This document shows positions 15,724 through 25,325 of a DNA stretch of 33,860 nucleotides, piece by piece. The notes beneath the pieces are model-generated. The model worked only from the letters and a program-made list of their open reading frames with translations. It searched no databases and was not told the DNA's origin. This DNA comes from Nostoc sp. CCCryo 231-06 (GTDB lineage: Bacteria; Cyanobacteriota; Cyanobacteriia; Cyanobacteriales; Nostocaceae). Within the stretch, counting starts at the first letter, position 1; every line of letters starts with the position of its first letter. The stretch spans positions 1 to 33,860 of the forward strand of contig JAHCSU010000677.1 in the NCBI GenBank assembly GCA_023522315.1, read 5' to 3'. Made by a program: the position numbers and the translations under genes.

Positions 15724-17760
15724 TCACTGAGACAATTGCCAAATCTTAATAGTCTTGTCTTCACTACCACTAACAAGGGTCTTGCCATCAGGACTGAAGG
15801 TTACGGATGTCACAGTATTAGTATGCCCCGTCAATGTCAGAATTTCTTCTCCTGTGGCTGAATTCCACAGTTTGATGGTGCGATCGCGGCTACCACTAGC
15901 AACAATTTTACCATCAGCGCTAAAGGCTACGGATGTGACAGTGTTGGCATGTCCCGCTAGTGTGTGAATTTCTTTTCCCGTAGTTAGATTCCAAAGTTTG
16001 ATGGTGCGATCGCGGCTAGCACTGGCTAAAATTTTACCATCTGGGCTTATAGCCACGGCTGTTACTGTTTGATAATTTCCCTCCAGTGTGCGGATTGAGT
16101 AACCTTTTGTCAGATTCCAGATTTTGATAGTCCTGTCAAAACTGCCACTGGCAAGAATCACACCATTAGGGCTAATAGCTAGCGATCGCACCCAGAATGT
16201 ATGCCCTGCAAGTGTCCGAATTTGCTCTCCTGTTGCTAAATCCCAGATTTTGATGGTGTTGTCATCACTACCACTAACCAGAGTCTCGCTATCAGCACTG
16301 ATTGCTAATGCATGAACTGAATCAGAATGCCCTTTAAGAGTGCGAATTTGCTTTCGCGTTGCCAGATTCCAGATTTTGATGGTGTTGTCATCGCTACCAC
16401 TAAGCAGAGTTTTGCCATCTGGGCTGATCGCTACCACATTCACCTGCTGAGAATGTCCGTCGAGTGAAGAGATTTGTTTACCGGTTGCGAAATTCCAAAG
16501 TTTGATTGTGCTATCGCCCCCACTGCTGGCAATGGTTTTGCCATCGGGGCTGATGGCAACAGATAAAACCGAGTTTCCATGCCCTTGCAGGCTATTAGCT
16601 AAGGAAACCTTACCCAAAGTAATCTTTAGTGGTTGACCTAAAAATGCTTCATCTTTGCCAGAATTATTGTGCTGAGTCAGCCGAGAAACCAAACTCGTCT
16701 GAATCCGGCGAAAATGTCTATACCAAGATTCTTGAAATCCAAACAACAGAATCAAAGCACTTCCCAAGATTAAAATTCTCAGTAAGGGATAACTTTTTGG
16801 TAAATCTGGTGCTTTCGTTGGTGGTATTTTACCAGAGGATTTCCCGGCTGGTGGTAGCGCGAGGAGTTGTTTTGGACTCAAATCTCTAAGAACTTCATCG
16901 GCTGACTGGTAACGTTCATGGATATCTTTTTTCAAAAGCTTGTCGATGACAAAATCCAACTCAGGATTTAACGGACTTCGCAAATATTCCCGCCAATTAC
17001 TCACCCAGGCATACCCAGATTCCATCCACAACTCAAAGGGGGAATTTCCCGTTAGCAGATGAAAGCAGGTAGCCCCCAAACCGAACAAGTCACTGGCGGG
17101 GAAAGCTTTTCCATCTCTAATTTGTTCCAGGGGTGAATAACCATGTGAACCAATGGATGTGCCAGATTTCTGCTGAACTCTGGCGGTAAATTGCTTTGAG
17201 GAACCAAAATCAATCAGACTTAATCGCCCATCACTTTTATTGCGGATAATATTTTCTGGCTTGATATCTCGATGAATGACTTTGCGATCGTGGATAAATT
17301 TGAGGATGGGCAGTAAATCTAGCAAAATAGATTGAATTTCCCTAGCGTTATAAGTCTTGCGCTGTTGCAACTCCTTTAATAAATTTTCTCCATTAATAAA
17401 CTGCTGCACTAAATATAGGCAGCCGTCTTGGTCAAAGTAAGCTAGCAAAGTCGGAATTTGGGGATGTTCCCCAAGGTCTTGTAGTCGCTGCGCTTCTTCA
17501 GCAAACAACTCCATCGCCTTTTTTTGCGACCAAGTTCCTTGAAATTTTGGAGCTAATTGCTTGATAACACAACGTTCATTGAGTTTATCGACATCTTCTG
17601 ATAGATAGGTTCTGCCAAATCCCCCCTCATCTGAAAGGACTCGGATGACCCGAAAGCGATTTCTTAAAAGTGACACCAATGGGGTGCTACAACTTTGGCA
17701 AAACTTCTTTCCATTGGGATTCAGGGGATTTGAGCAATCGGGATTTAAGCAGCAGATCAT
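15724..17760 (-). CDS. Ser/Thr protein kinase with zinc-ribbon start and seven WD40 repeats
   Basis: This 678-residue protein begins with a Cys motif (MICCLNPDC, then FCQSC; Cys4, Cys9, Cys21, Cys24), has a kinase domain at about 35-300, a Pro-rich linker, one membrane helix at about 324-343 and seven WD40 repeats from about 390 to the end. Catalytic residues are present: Lys67 (CVIKQL), HRDIKPEN at 163-170 and DFG at 184-186. The nucleotide loop is unusual: SDEGGFGRT replaces the usual GxGGFGRT, with Asp at the first glycine. The seven GHxxxV...IW repeats would form a complete propeller for protein binding, on the far side of the membrane helix if it spans the membrane. The ATG at 17760 is preferred over an upstream TTG. 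Its substrate is unknown. A second kinase gene follows on the right, same strand, 426 bases away. Confidence 0.9.
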   Translation of the reverse strand: MICCLNPDCSNPLNPNGKKFCQSCSTPLVSLLRNRFRVIRVLSDEGGFGRTYLSEDVDKLNERCVIKQLAPKFQGTWSQKKAMELFAEEAQRLQDLGEHPQIPTLLAYFDQDGCLYLVQQFINGENLLKELQQRKTYNAREIQSILLDLLPILKFIHDRKVIHRDIKPENIIRNKSDGRLSLIDFGSSKQFTARVQQKSGTSIGSHGYSPLEQIRDGKAFPASDLFGLGATCFHLLTGNSPFELWMESGYAWVSNWREYLRSPLNPELDFVIDKLLKKDIHERYQSADEVLRDLSPKQLLALPPAGKSSGKIPPTKAPDLPKSYPLLRILILGSALILLFGFQESWYRHFRRIQTSLVSRLTQHNNSGKDEAFLGQPLKITLGKVSLANSLQGHGNSVLSVAISPDGKTIASSGGDSTIKLWNFATGKQISSLDGHSQQVNVVAISPDGKTLLSGSDDNTIKIWNLATRKQIRTLKGHSDSVHALAISADSETLVSGSDDNTIKIWDLATGEQIRTLAGHTFWVRSLAISPNGVILASGSFDRTIKIWNLTKGYSIRTLEGNYQTVTAVAISPDGKILASASRDRTIKLWNLTTGKEIHTLAGHANTVTSVAFSADGKIVASGSRDRTIKLWNSATGEEILTLTGHTNTVTSVTFSPDGKTLVSGSEDKTIKIWQLSQ

Positions 17761-18186
17761 GATCTGACAGGCGCGACTGCATGACAACTTAGGCTAAGTT
17801 TGCCCCGAACTTTCCCTTAAGAAAATTGACTCTCGCTTACTCGTGGTAGAAAACCCTGTTCTGGGGATTGGGGAATTACTTAATATAGTTAGCGTTTGTA
17901 AATAGTGTCAGTCTTCCTCATCTGTGGAAAACTACGAGAGCCATAAGATTAATTATTCTTTCGATTATATAATAATTTGAATAAAAATTTTTTAGGAACT
18001 CTTAAACCTAGTAATTTTGCTTGTATATTGGCAAGCAATAACCTACTAAGTATTAAAGATAAACCCTGATTAATTAACCATCACTGACGATGAAATGTAG
18101 TTAAAATATTACTAAATTTGTTTTTGATATTTTAAATCACCCATGATTAATTGTTAATTTGATACTTTAGGCAATTGTGACCTTGT
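17761..18186. other. Intergenic gap between the two kinase genes
   Basis: About 426 bases without a gene. The half nearer 18186 is AT-rich. I see no clear terminator hairpin and no repeat family member here, so the two kinase genes are probably transcribed separately, with a promoter for the WD40 kinase in this gap. Confidence 0.55.
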
Positions 18187-19239
18187 TTACTTCGGTCTTG
18201 CTCTCCATCTCCGAATAGCATTAGCAGTTCTGGTAACAGGTGGTAAATATACATCAGGATTTTCGTAAGAATTTCCGTATTGTGCAATACTTTTATTATT
18301 TAATTTTTGGGTAGTTAAACAGTCAGCCAAAGTAGGCAAATAGCTTTCATTACCCAAAGCTTTCATCACTTCATCGGCAGTCTTAAACCGATCAGCTAAC
18401 GTAATTTTCACCATTTTTCCTAAAATCTGGGCGAAACTGTTGCTAATATTTACTTCTTTCCGCCAGCATATTTCACCAGTATTTGCGTCGTAGTCAAATT
18501 CTAAAGGACTTTTAGCAGTCAACATATAAATACAAGTTACACCCAGTGCATAAATATCACTTGCATAAACTGGACGTAGAGAAAACTGTTCTGGTGGTGC
18601 AAATCCCCTAGTTCCGATAAAGTTGGTGTTTGCAGCTTGATTGTTAGAGTTTTGACAAGCATCAACTAATTGCTCTTTCACCGCACCAAAATCAATCAGC
18701 ACTACCCGCCCATCATACTCACAGCGCAATAAATTCTGGGGCTTAATATCCCGATGAATCACATGATGTTTATGAATATACTGTAATACAGGTAATAATT
18801 CTTGTAAAAATTGTTTAACTGAGGCTTCACTTTTGATCCCAGTTTGCCTCACTTCTCGTGCCAAAGTCAAACCCGGCACATATTCTTGAATTAAAAAAAA
18901 CTCCCCATTCGATTGAAAGTAGTCTAATAGCATGGGAATTTGCGAATGACTACCGAGTTGCCCCAAGGTTCTTGCTTCTTTTTCAAAGCGCATACACGCC
19001 CTTTGCCAGCTTTGAGGATTAGTCACTTTCGGGCAAAGCTGTTTAATAACACACAGAGGATTCCCTGGTAATACAGCATTTTTGGCTAAAAACGTGATCC
19101 CAAAACCACCTCTACCCAAAATTTGCAATATTTCATAGCGATCGCAAAATAGCTTCTTGGAACCACACATCTGGCCAAGTTGAGTTTGCTGTAAATTGCT
19201 CTCTTGAGAATTCGTTATTTTCTGAGAAAAGCGATTCAT
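18187..19239 (-). CDS. Ser/Thr protein kinase (bacterial Hanks type)
   Basis: This 350-residue kinase has the nucleotide loop GRGGFGITF at 42-50, the catalytic Lys66 in CVIKQL, the loop HRDIKPQN and the DFGAVKE magnesium motif. The activation segment GTRGFAPPEQF resembles other Nostoc kinases. A region after the kinase domain (from about residue 310) is short and ends in basic RRWRARPK; no WD40, TPR or membrane helix is present, so it should be soluble. Unlike the neighbouring WD40 kinase, the nucleotide loop is canonical. Substrates are unknown. Confidence 0.9.
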   Translation of the reverse strand: MNRFSQKITNSQESNLQQTQLGQMCGSKKLFCDRYEILQILGRGGFGITFLAKNAVLPGNPLCVIKQLCPKVTNPQSWQRACMRFEKEARTLGQLGSHSQIPMLLDYFQSNGEFFLIQEYVPGLTLAREVRQTGIKSEASVKQFLQELLPVLQYIHKHHVIHRDIKPQNLLRCEYDGRVVLIDFGAVKEQLVDACQNSNNQAANTNFIGTRGFAPPEQFSLRPVYASDIYALGVTCIYMLTAKSPLEFDYDANTGEICWRKEVNISNSFAQILGKMVKITLADRFKTADEVMKALGNESYLPTLADCLTTQKLNNKSIAQYGNSYENPDVYLPPVTRTANAIRRWRARPK

Positions 19240-19512
19240 TAGTATAAAATATCTGCTCTAAAATGTCTCTAATCTTACGACAAATATTCCTTGATATACA
19301 GTAAGATTACTGGAACTTTGCTAAATCATCATTGCTTTTCTGTTAAAAATTCAAAAAGCAAAAAGAAATCTCTGTAGAACTAGCGCTTTCAAGGTAACTC
19401 CAAAAATCTTTTCTCTCTGTGTTCTCTGCGCTTCTGCGGTTTAAAAGTAATTTATTTAACCACTCCAGACACAAAGAACACAGACGTAATAAGTTAAAAA
19501 CGATATTGACTT

Positions 19513-21747
19513 CTAAGGCACATCAATAGGAATCAAAGCATTTTCTGGTAAATAGTTGGAAAAACGCCCTTCATCTGCAAGCACCAAAATCAGGCGCAAA
19601 GGATAATCTGGCGGAACTTGCAAGTCTGCCCACGGCACTGCCAACTCTAAACAACTATTTATTGCTACTTGAGCGCGACTGAAACGGGGATGCCATTGAT
19701 AATTGTCTCCAGCTTCCCGAAACTGAATCGATTGTGTGAGCAAGTTAACTTCCAGAAGATGGTGGAAATGGTAATTAAGTGGGGCTGCATCTGGTAAATC
19801 TGCCAAAGGAACTGGGCTGTTAACCATTGTTTTTTCTGGATAGAACCATAGCAAATTCAACTCTGCTGGAAAACCCCGCCCTGGTGCAACACCACCTTTA
19901 AAGTCCAGCCGCAAATAGAAATTCAGGTGATCCACCCCATACCAAAGTCGCTGGATAACACTGCTATTGTGCATCGTCCCCCGCGCCCCGCCGATTTCTA
20001 TGCGTCCAGCTTTGTCCCAATCTTGTTCATCACCCCTACCATCAATGACGGGATGAATAAACCCTTGTGGGGTGTGGCTTCCCTGTGCTTCGTGAATTTC
20101 TACTGGTTGCTTGAGGTAGGGCGGTACAGGTTCATTTAATGCCTTGTAAATGCCAAACAGATGTTCTCGAAACAACCCGTCAAAGATGGCATCCTGATTT
20201 GAGGAGTGCCCTGCACCAAACCACCAAAACCAGTCTGAACCCTCTGCGGCATACAACGCTTCCCATGCTTCGGGATTGTTTTCTTCCGTCGCTTCAGGAT
20301 GACTTGCAAGCATTTCCCTTGCTTCTGTCAAGTAATCCCAAGCACGATTTTTGGCAGGATCGCCGATCCAAGTGGTGAAACTGCCATCTACCCAAGAACC
20401 ACTATGTAGTTGTCCTCCGGGGATGGTGGCTGTGGCTGGAAATTCTTCCAGAAATTCGGAAACTGTGACGAGTTTGAGGTGGGGTTCATCGCTCAAGCTT
20501 TGATATAAAGCTTCTAGGAAGGGTTTGCCGTCTTGGGGATAAAATTCCCAGCAATTCTCCCCATCCAAAGCGATGGTAACTAGCCAAGGTTCTTCACTTT
20601 GACTTTCTCTTTGCATTTTAGCGATCGCTTGCAAATGTCCCACTAAATCCGCAGCTGCCTGTTTTGCTGGCATTGCACTATAAGTAAAGCCAATCAAATC
20701 TGATAATCTGTGGTCACGAAACACAATTGACAAGTCACCCTCGGCGGTTTGCAGGCGATAGGGTCGATACAACAGTTCTGGTTGCTGCACATTCCCCGCC
20801 CCATCCCGATGAAAAAAGTGTTTCAGCGTCCACCCCAAGACGGCTTCATCTGAGCATATCCACTTAAACCCTTGGTTAATAATATCTGGAAGTATTGCCG
20901 GACTTACTGACTGTTCCGAAGGCCACAAACCACGAGGAATCTGTCCAAAGCGGTCTTTATAAAAGTTCCAAGCTTTTCGCAAGTGGCGGGGAATATCTTC
21001 TGACCACTGAAAACGCTGCTGAGGTAGTGTCATATTGGGCACAGCTACCCGACCGGAGTTAGTATCAGCTAGTAAGGGTAAAATCGGGTGAGTGTAAGGC
21101 GTGGTAGTAACTTCTAGCTGCCCCGCCTCCTGCATTTTTCGATGTTGGGGGATAATGCGGCTGAGGATTTCTCGTTGTTTGGAATAAATGCGCTGGCGAT
21201 CGCTTAAAGTAAAATTTCGACCCTGTTTTAACCAAGTAGCAATTTCCGGGTCATCCCAAAACAGTGGATCGATCCAAGCCAAATTGTGCCAAGCTAACAA
21301 ATCGCCATAATCAGGCAATTCCCAATTTGCCAAACACCAAGCTTGCCCTTTCTCCTGCCTTTGCTGGTACAACTCGGCATAACGGGGATGAGGGTCAATC
21401 AGAGTATGGTGATTGGCATCGAAAAAGTGTTGGATAATAAATTCGCGCTGTTGCTGGGTGAGTTTTTCATCCGGCGTCAAACTGGCTGTGAGATAAGGGT
21501 CAAAAGCAGTGCCAGCAATATAATCTTCGAGTTGCAATATCAGCGATGGAACTAAATTCACCGTTTGGTGTAACTTAGGATACTGCTCTAAGAGCAATAC
21601 CAAATCCAAATAATCTTTAGTCCCATGCAAACGTACCCAAGGAAGCCGGTACTGCTGACTAGAAGATAGTGAAACGCCACTGCCAGGAGATTTGTACAGA
21701 GGCTGATGTTGATGCCAGATAAAAGCGATGTAGAGAGGATGGGACAT
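19513..21747 (-). CDS. Glycoside hydrolase family 57 (alpha-amylase/branching-type)
   Basis: This 744-residue enzyme has the family start HQHQPLYKSP at 12-21, the nucleophile motif GLWPSEQ (Glu278), and the acid/base motif IALDGENCWE (Asp395). These identify a retaining alpha-glucan enzyme of GH57, which includes amylases, 4-alpha-glucanotransferases and branching enzymes; the precise reaction cannot be read from motifs. A C-terminal region (from about residue 560: QGFIHPVIDGRGDEQDW onward) looks like a beta-sandwich, possibly a carbohydrate-binding domain. No signal peptide is seen, so it probably acts on cytoplasmic glycogen. It is preceded on the same strand by nfu, with a heptamer hairpin between, and no metabolic partner is adjacent. 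Confidence 0.9.
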   Translation of the reverse strand: MSHPLYIAFIWHQHQPLYKSPGSGVSLSSSQQYRLPWVRLHGTKDYLDLVLLLEQYPKLHQTVNLVPSLILQLEDYIAGTAFDPYLTASLTPDEKLTQQQREFIIQHFFDANHHTLIDPHPRYAELYQQRQEKGQAWCLANWELPDYGDLLAWHNLAWIDPLFWDDPEIATWLKQGRNFTLSDRQRIYSKQREILSRIIPQHRKMQEAGQLEVTTTPYTHPILPLLADTNSGRVAVPNMTLPQQRFQWSEDIPRHLRKAWNFYKDRFGQIPRGLWPSEQSVSPAILPDIINQGFKWICSDEAVLGWTLKHFFHRDGAGNVQQPELLYRPYRLQTAEGDLSIVFRDHRLSDLIGFTYSAMPAKQAAADLVGHLQAIAKMQRESQSEEPWLVTIALDGENCWEFYPQDGKPFLEALYQSLSDEPHLKLVTVSEFLEEFPATATIPGGQLHSGSWVDGSFTTWIGDPAKNRAWDYLTEAREMLASHPEATEENNPEAWEALYAAEGSDWFWWFGAGHSSNQDAIFDGLFREHLFGIYKALNEPVPPYLKQPVEIHEAQGSHTPQGFIHPVIDGRGDEQDWDKAGRIEIGGARGTMHNSSVIQRLWYGVDHLNFYLRLDFKGGVAPGRGFPAELNLLWFYPEKTMVNSPVPLADLPDAAPLNYHFHHLLEVNLLTQSIQFREAGDNYQWHPRFSRAQVAINSCLELAVPWADLQVPPDYPLRLILVLADEGRFSNYLPENALIPIDVP

Positions 21748-21772
21748 AAAAATAGTTAGGAGTTAAGAATGA

Positions 21773-21811
21773 GGAGTTAGGAGTTGATTCAAACTCATAA
21801 CTCCTAACTCC
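21773..21811. repeat. AGGAGTT-type inverted heptamer repeat
   Basis: Perfect 13-base arms GGAGTTAGGAGTT (21773-21785) and AACTCCTAACTCC (21799-21811) form a hairpin with a 13-base loop; further heptamers flank it. It starts 14 bases after the nfu stop on the minus strand and lies just before the GH57 gene. It could end the nfu transcript. Confidence 0.7.
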
Positions 21812-21824
21812 TAACTCCTAACTT

Positions 21825-22055
21825 TTACACCACTTGCTCAATTTCTGCAATTTCGGGAATCATTTCCTTTAAGCGGCGCTCAATACCCATTCTCAGAGTC
21901 ATTGCAGAACTGGGACAAGAACCACACGCACCTTGCAGGCGCAGTTTTACAATAGGCCCTTCGAGTTCTACGAGTTCCACGTTGCCGCCATCAGACATGA
22001 GATAAGGGCGCATTTCATCTAAGACTGTTTCAACGTTGTCAATTGTGAGTTCCAT
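21825..22055 (-). CDS. nfu: Nfu-type iron-sulfur cluster scaffold
   Basis: This compact 76-residue protein consists of an Nfu/NifU C-terminal domain. The redox-active CxxC is Cys44-Gly-Ser-Cys47 in [12 protein letters not shown], and the start [22 protein letters not shown] is typical. Such proteins hold and hand over Fe-S clusters to apo-proteins, including those of photosystem I in cyanobacteria, where this stand-alone form is common. The length equals the family's minimal form. It is a single gene; its start lies next to a large repeat-bearing gap. Confidence 0.9.
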   Translation of the reverse strand: MELTIDNVETVLDEMRPYLMSDGGNVELVELEGPIVKLRLQGACGSCPSSAMTLRMGIERRLKEMIPEIAEIEQVV

Positions 22056-22587
22056 AGTTTTAGACCTGCTAAGTTAATGATGGGGATTGGGCATGGGGGA
22101 GCCACTGCGTTGGGCGGCTCTGCCGACTTGTACCCCTGCGGGGAAGCAAGCTACGCGCAGCGTCTCCGACAGGAGAAGCAAGTGGCGTCATAGGGCGTGG
22201 GGCATTAGGCATTGAATAATAATGATCTCTGTGCCAGATGCGCGGTTACTCATTAACCATTATCCAAAATTTTATTTTTCAGCTTTGTTAAATCGATCCT
22301 AAATCTAATTGCCGCTAGATTGTCAGATGTCAGTTTTTAATGACTTTTGACTAAACCACTGCTGGTTTTAGCAACTTGATATAAGATTAGCTGAACAATT
22401 TGTCGTGCAAGCCCTCCTACTCTACTTTAGCGGTTAAAGTCCTGAAGAGAACGGCAGGAGGTGAGGACAAGGAAGGTTTTTTCCCAATACCCCATGCCCA
22501 ATATGCTTAATTAAATAATAATTGCTAAAAAACTTTAAAGTTTAAAACTCAAAACCCAGTACTAGTAATCTTCCAAAAGACTAATGA
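22056..22587. other. Repeat-rich gap between nfu and the histidine kinase
   Basis: No gene is seen. It holds dispersed repeat copy 2 (22085-22210) and a nested hairpin at 22413-22461. In that hairpin, outer arms are CCTCCT and AGGAGG, and inner arms are ACTTTA and TAAAGT. The hairpin could be a terminator for the kinase gene or a small structured leader of nfu; it has no T run I can see. Confidence 0.6.
22085..22210. repeat. Dispersed repeat between heptamers, copy 2
   Basis: This longer relative of the 4549-4641 element begins with GGGGGAGCCACTGCG and ends GCAAGTGGCGTCA, with GGGCAT heptamers on both sides. GCCACT and AGTGGC form short inverted ends. A central insertion near 22145-22180 (containing AAGCTACGCGCAGCGTCTC) is absent from copy 1. 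Confidence 0.65.
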
Positions 22588-24357
22588 CTAACATTCAGCA
22601 CCATTTGTTGAATCGCTATCATTAGATGAAACCATGACTGGTTGTTGATATAGTGGTACGGTGAATGTGACTGTTGAGCCAAGTCCTTCACCCAGACTAT
22701 AAAAATGTACCTCTCCGCCCATTGCCTCCACTAGCTTTTGGGATATTGCCAATCCTAAACCTGTACCGCCGTAGTGGCGAGTGCGGGAGCCATCTACCTG
22801 AGAGAATAATTGAAACAGTTTGTCTTGTTTGTCTAAAGAAACACCGATGCCAGTGTCTGCTACACGTACTCTCACCATGCCAGGAAATTCCTGACCTTGA
22901 AAGTTTGGCTTCGCTTTTTTGAGTACTAAATCGGCGCTGACGGTGACACCGCCCTCATGGGTAAATTTGATGGCATTACCTACCAAATTGAGCATAACTT
23001 GTAGCAACCGTTGGTAGTTGCTTTGGACGATGATTTCATCGGAGATAGCAGGCATTTGCATCCGGAAGCTAAGGTTTCTCATTTCTGCTTGGGGACGCAT
23101 AAAACCTTCTACAGCACTGAATAGCTCATCTAGCTTGACTGGAGCGTAAACTAGCTCCATTTTACCAGCTTCGATTTTAGCGATGTCCAAAATATCGTTG
23201 ATAATATTCAGCAGATGTATCGATAAGTGGTGAGCTTCTGACAAAAACTGGTTTTGTTCTTCTGGATCATCTGCCATCCCTTCCAAAATCAGCTTCAAGA
23301 AGCCAATCATGCCGTTGAGGGGAGTCCGAATTTCATGGGATACATTAGCCAGAAACTCGCTTTTGAGGCGGGAAGCTTCTTCAGCTTTTTGACGCGCTAC
23401 TTCTAATTCTTCATATAAAGTAGCATGAGCGATCGCAGTTCCCAATTGATCTGCTGCTTCTTTTGCTAGTTCTAATTCTGATTCTGTTAATGTGTAGCAT
23501 TCATCCCGCCAACTCAAGGCAACTAATCCATTGGCTTGGTCTTGATAGCAAGTTGCAATCACCAAAGTTTTCTGCCGCCCAGACTGTGCGTATCCAGGCA
23601 CTTCCATTACAACTGGTTCTAGCGTTGCAAAAGCTTGAGCAAAAGCAGGCTCTGAAGCTATATCTATTTCTAAGCCAAGCATTGATTTTAGTTCTGCCTG
23701 GTGATACTCAGCCTTCACCTCCACTTTTGAACTAGAGGACTGATAAGGACAAATAATACAGCGCTCTAGCCGCAGTGCTTTCCCCAAACTATCAACTGTT
23801 TGCTGCCAAATAATATCTAAATCCAACGTCCGGCGGATATTTCGGGTAATGCGATTTACCAGTTTTTGGTGTTGCTGCGATCTTATTACCACCTCTATTT
23901 GTGTGGGCGTTTTTGCTGCCACAGGCACTTGTTTTTTGTTGAGTGTCGCTTGCACTAACCGTCCCATCACTAAAACTGTAGTGGTAGTCGTTCCCAGACT
24001 CGGCATAATCGGACTAATCACCAATTCCAACTCAAATAATTCCTGATGGTAGCTAAACCAACACTGAAACCTTTCTGGCACCAAACTTGTCAAAATTCGG
24101 TGCAATCGTTCCAAATAAGTAACCTTATCCACCGGGGCAAAGGTTTGGCTCTGGTTCAGCTCGTCAACTATTTTTTCGGTATTTAACTCCAGGAGTTCGC
24201 TATGCTGCCAACTAAAGGTCAGATAGCGCCCTGCCCCATTTTGCGTATACACCAACTCGGCTCCTAGAGTTGCTAATGAGCCATCAGTCTTACTGGTAAT
24301 AGGTTCCAGATTTTGGGAAAATACATTTGACAATTGGGAATTGGCAGTAATAGTCAT
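22588..24357 (-). CDS. GAF-containing histidine kinase
   Basis: This 589-residue sensor has a PAS-like N-terminal region (about 30-125), a GAF domain at about 165-315, a coiled connector, a histidine phosphoacceptor site FLANVSHEIRTPLNG (His341), and an ATPase domain with NLVGNAIKFT (N box), DTGIGV (G1) and GGTGLGLAIS (G2). No receiver domain or output gene follows. The GAF domain has a Cys-rich CIICPYQ segment near 200-206; whether it binds a bilin cannot be told. It has no membrane helix, so it is soluble. The partner regulator is not adjacent. Confidence 0.92.
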   Translation of the reverse strand: MTITANSQLSNVFSQNLEPITSKTDGSLATLGAELVYTQNGAGRYLTFSWQHSELLELNTEKIVDELNQSQTFAPVDKVTYLERLHRILTSLVPERFQCWFSYHQELFELELVISPIMPSLGTTTTTVLVMGRLVQATLNKKQVPVAAKTPTQIEVVIRSQQHQKLVNRITRNIRRTLDLDIIWQQTVDSLGKALRLERCIICPYQSSSSKVEVKAEYHQAELKSMLGLEIDIASEPAFAQAFATLEPVVMEVPGYAQSGRQKTLVIATCYQDQANGLVALSWRDECYTLTESELELAKEAADQLGTAIAHATLYEELEVARQKAEEASRLKSEFLANVSHEIRTPLNGMIGFLKLILEGMADDPEEQNQFLSEAHHLSIHLLNIINDILDIAKIEAGKMELVYAPVKLDELFSAVEGFMRPQAEMRNLSFRMQMPAISDEIIVQSNYQRLLQVMLNLVGNAIKFTHEGGVTVSADLVLKKAKPNFQGQEFPGMVRVRVADTGIGVSLDKQDKLFQLFSQVDGSRTRHYGGTGLGLAISQKLVEAMGGEVHFYSLGEGLGSTVTFTVPLYQQPVMVSSNDSDSTNGAEC

Positions 24358-24528
24358 TAATTGAGTTGGATAGACAAAGGGTATCCGACCGTAATTTTAC
24401 TAAAGCTGCTCAAATTTTTGCATAAATTCTTACAGCTTTTTCGTTTCTTATTGAGTATTTCTTGGTGATCTAAAATCCAAATTGGCAAACTTCACTTTTT
24501 AACTTGCATTGACAGCTAACTAATAGCG

Positions 24529-24765
24529 TCAATCATTCCATTCACCCCGAGGAGGAACGGGGGTACGCACAGGGGTACGCGTCAGTTCATCATCTCTAAG
24601 GATTTCACCCCGCAACCACTGGCGAATCGCCACTTCAATCACTTTACTTGGGTCATTAGTGAGATGCTGAATTTGCTCTAGTAGCTCGGAGTCAAGGCGG
24701 ACAGCAATTTCTACCTTATCGGTTGGTGTGTTTTCCGCTTCGGTAGTTTTCTCTTGCATATTCAT
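24529..24765 (-). CDS. Small ribbon-helix-helix-like protein
   Basis: A 78-residue protein contains VEIAVRLDSELLEQIQHL followed by a second helix VIEVAIRQWLRGE, a pattern like the RHH (CopG/VapB) DNA-binding fold. The tail (TRTPVRTPVPPRGEWND) is Pro/Arg-rich. No toxin-like gene is beside it, so it may be a solitary regulator. No clear ribosome site precedes the ATG at 24765. Family assignment is tentative. Confidence 0.6.
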   Translation of the reverse strand: MNMQEKTTEAENTPTDKVEIAVRLDSELLEQIQHLTNDPSKVIEVAIRQWLRGEILRDDELTRTPVRTPVPPRGEWND

Positions 24766-25325
24766 AGGTTTGATATATTCTGAATTGGTTTTGTCTAAAG
24801 CTTTGTAAAGTAGTTATATTCATAATTTGGGCTAATTCACTGAAAAATCTTCAAGGGGACAGTTACATAGTTCCCCGAAATAGCACCAAAGTAACAGCTT
24901 TAAGTTTCAAATCGCATTTTTCATATAACTTACTAGACAATGGCTTTAGAAGTTTTGCGGAAAAATCAGTGATTATGGGTAATTACGGGTGGTAATTGCC
25001 CACTATCCCTACATGATCCCTACATGTACTTATTTACATTTATTGTACGCTCCTAGCTGATGAATACTAGCAGCGACAAATAGACTTTCATAATATTCTT
25101 AAAAGTCCACCTATTTAGATCGAATGTTAAAGATGGCGTGAAGAGGGGTATGGGGAGTGCTGAGTTTGGAGTTTAGAGTTTGGAGTTTGGAGTTATTCTC
25201 CTCTCTGCCCCACTCAGCACTCGGAACTCAGCACTAAAAACGGAGCGTCTTGGCTAAGAAAGCATTAAAATACATTAAGTAAATTGCTCTTTTAACTTTG
25301 GTTGCTGCTAAGGCAAAGATAGTAT
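24766..25325. other. Gap upstream of lepA with repeats
   Basis: No gene is seen in this 560-base stretch between divergent genes, so it probably holds promoters for both. It contains a direct repeat ATCCCTACATG (about 25006-25027), a run of GGAGTTT heptamers (25165-25194), and an inverted repeat with 11-base arms AGTGCTGAGTT and AACTCAGCACT (25156-25166 and 25225-25235). Confidence 0.6.
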
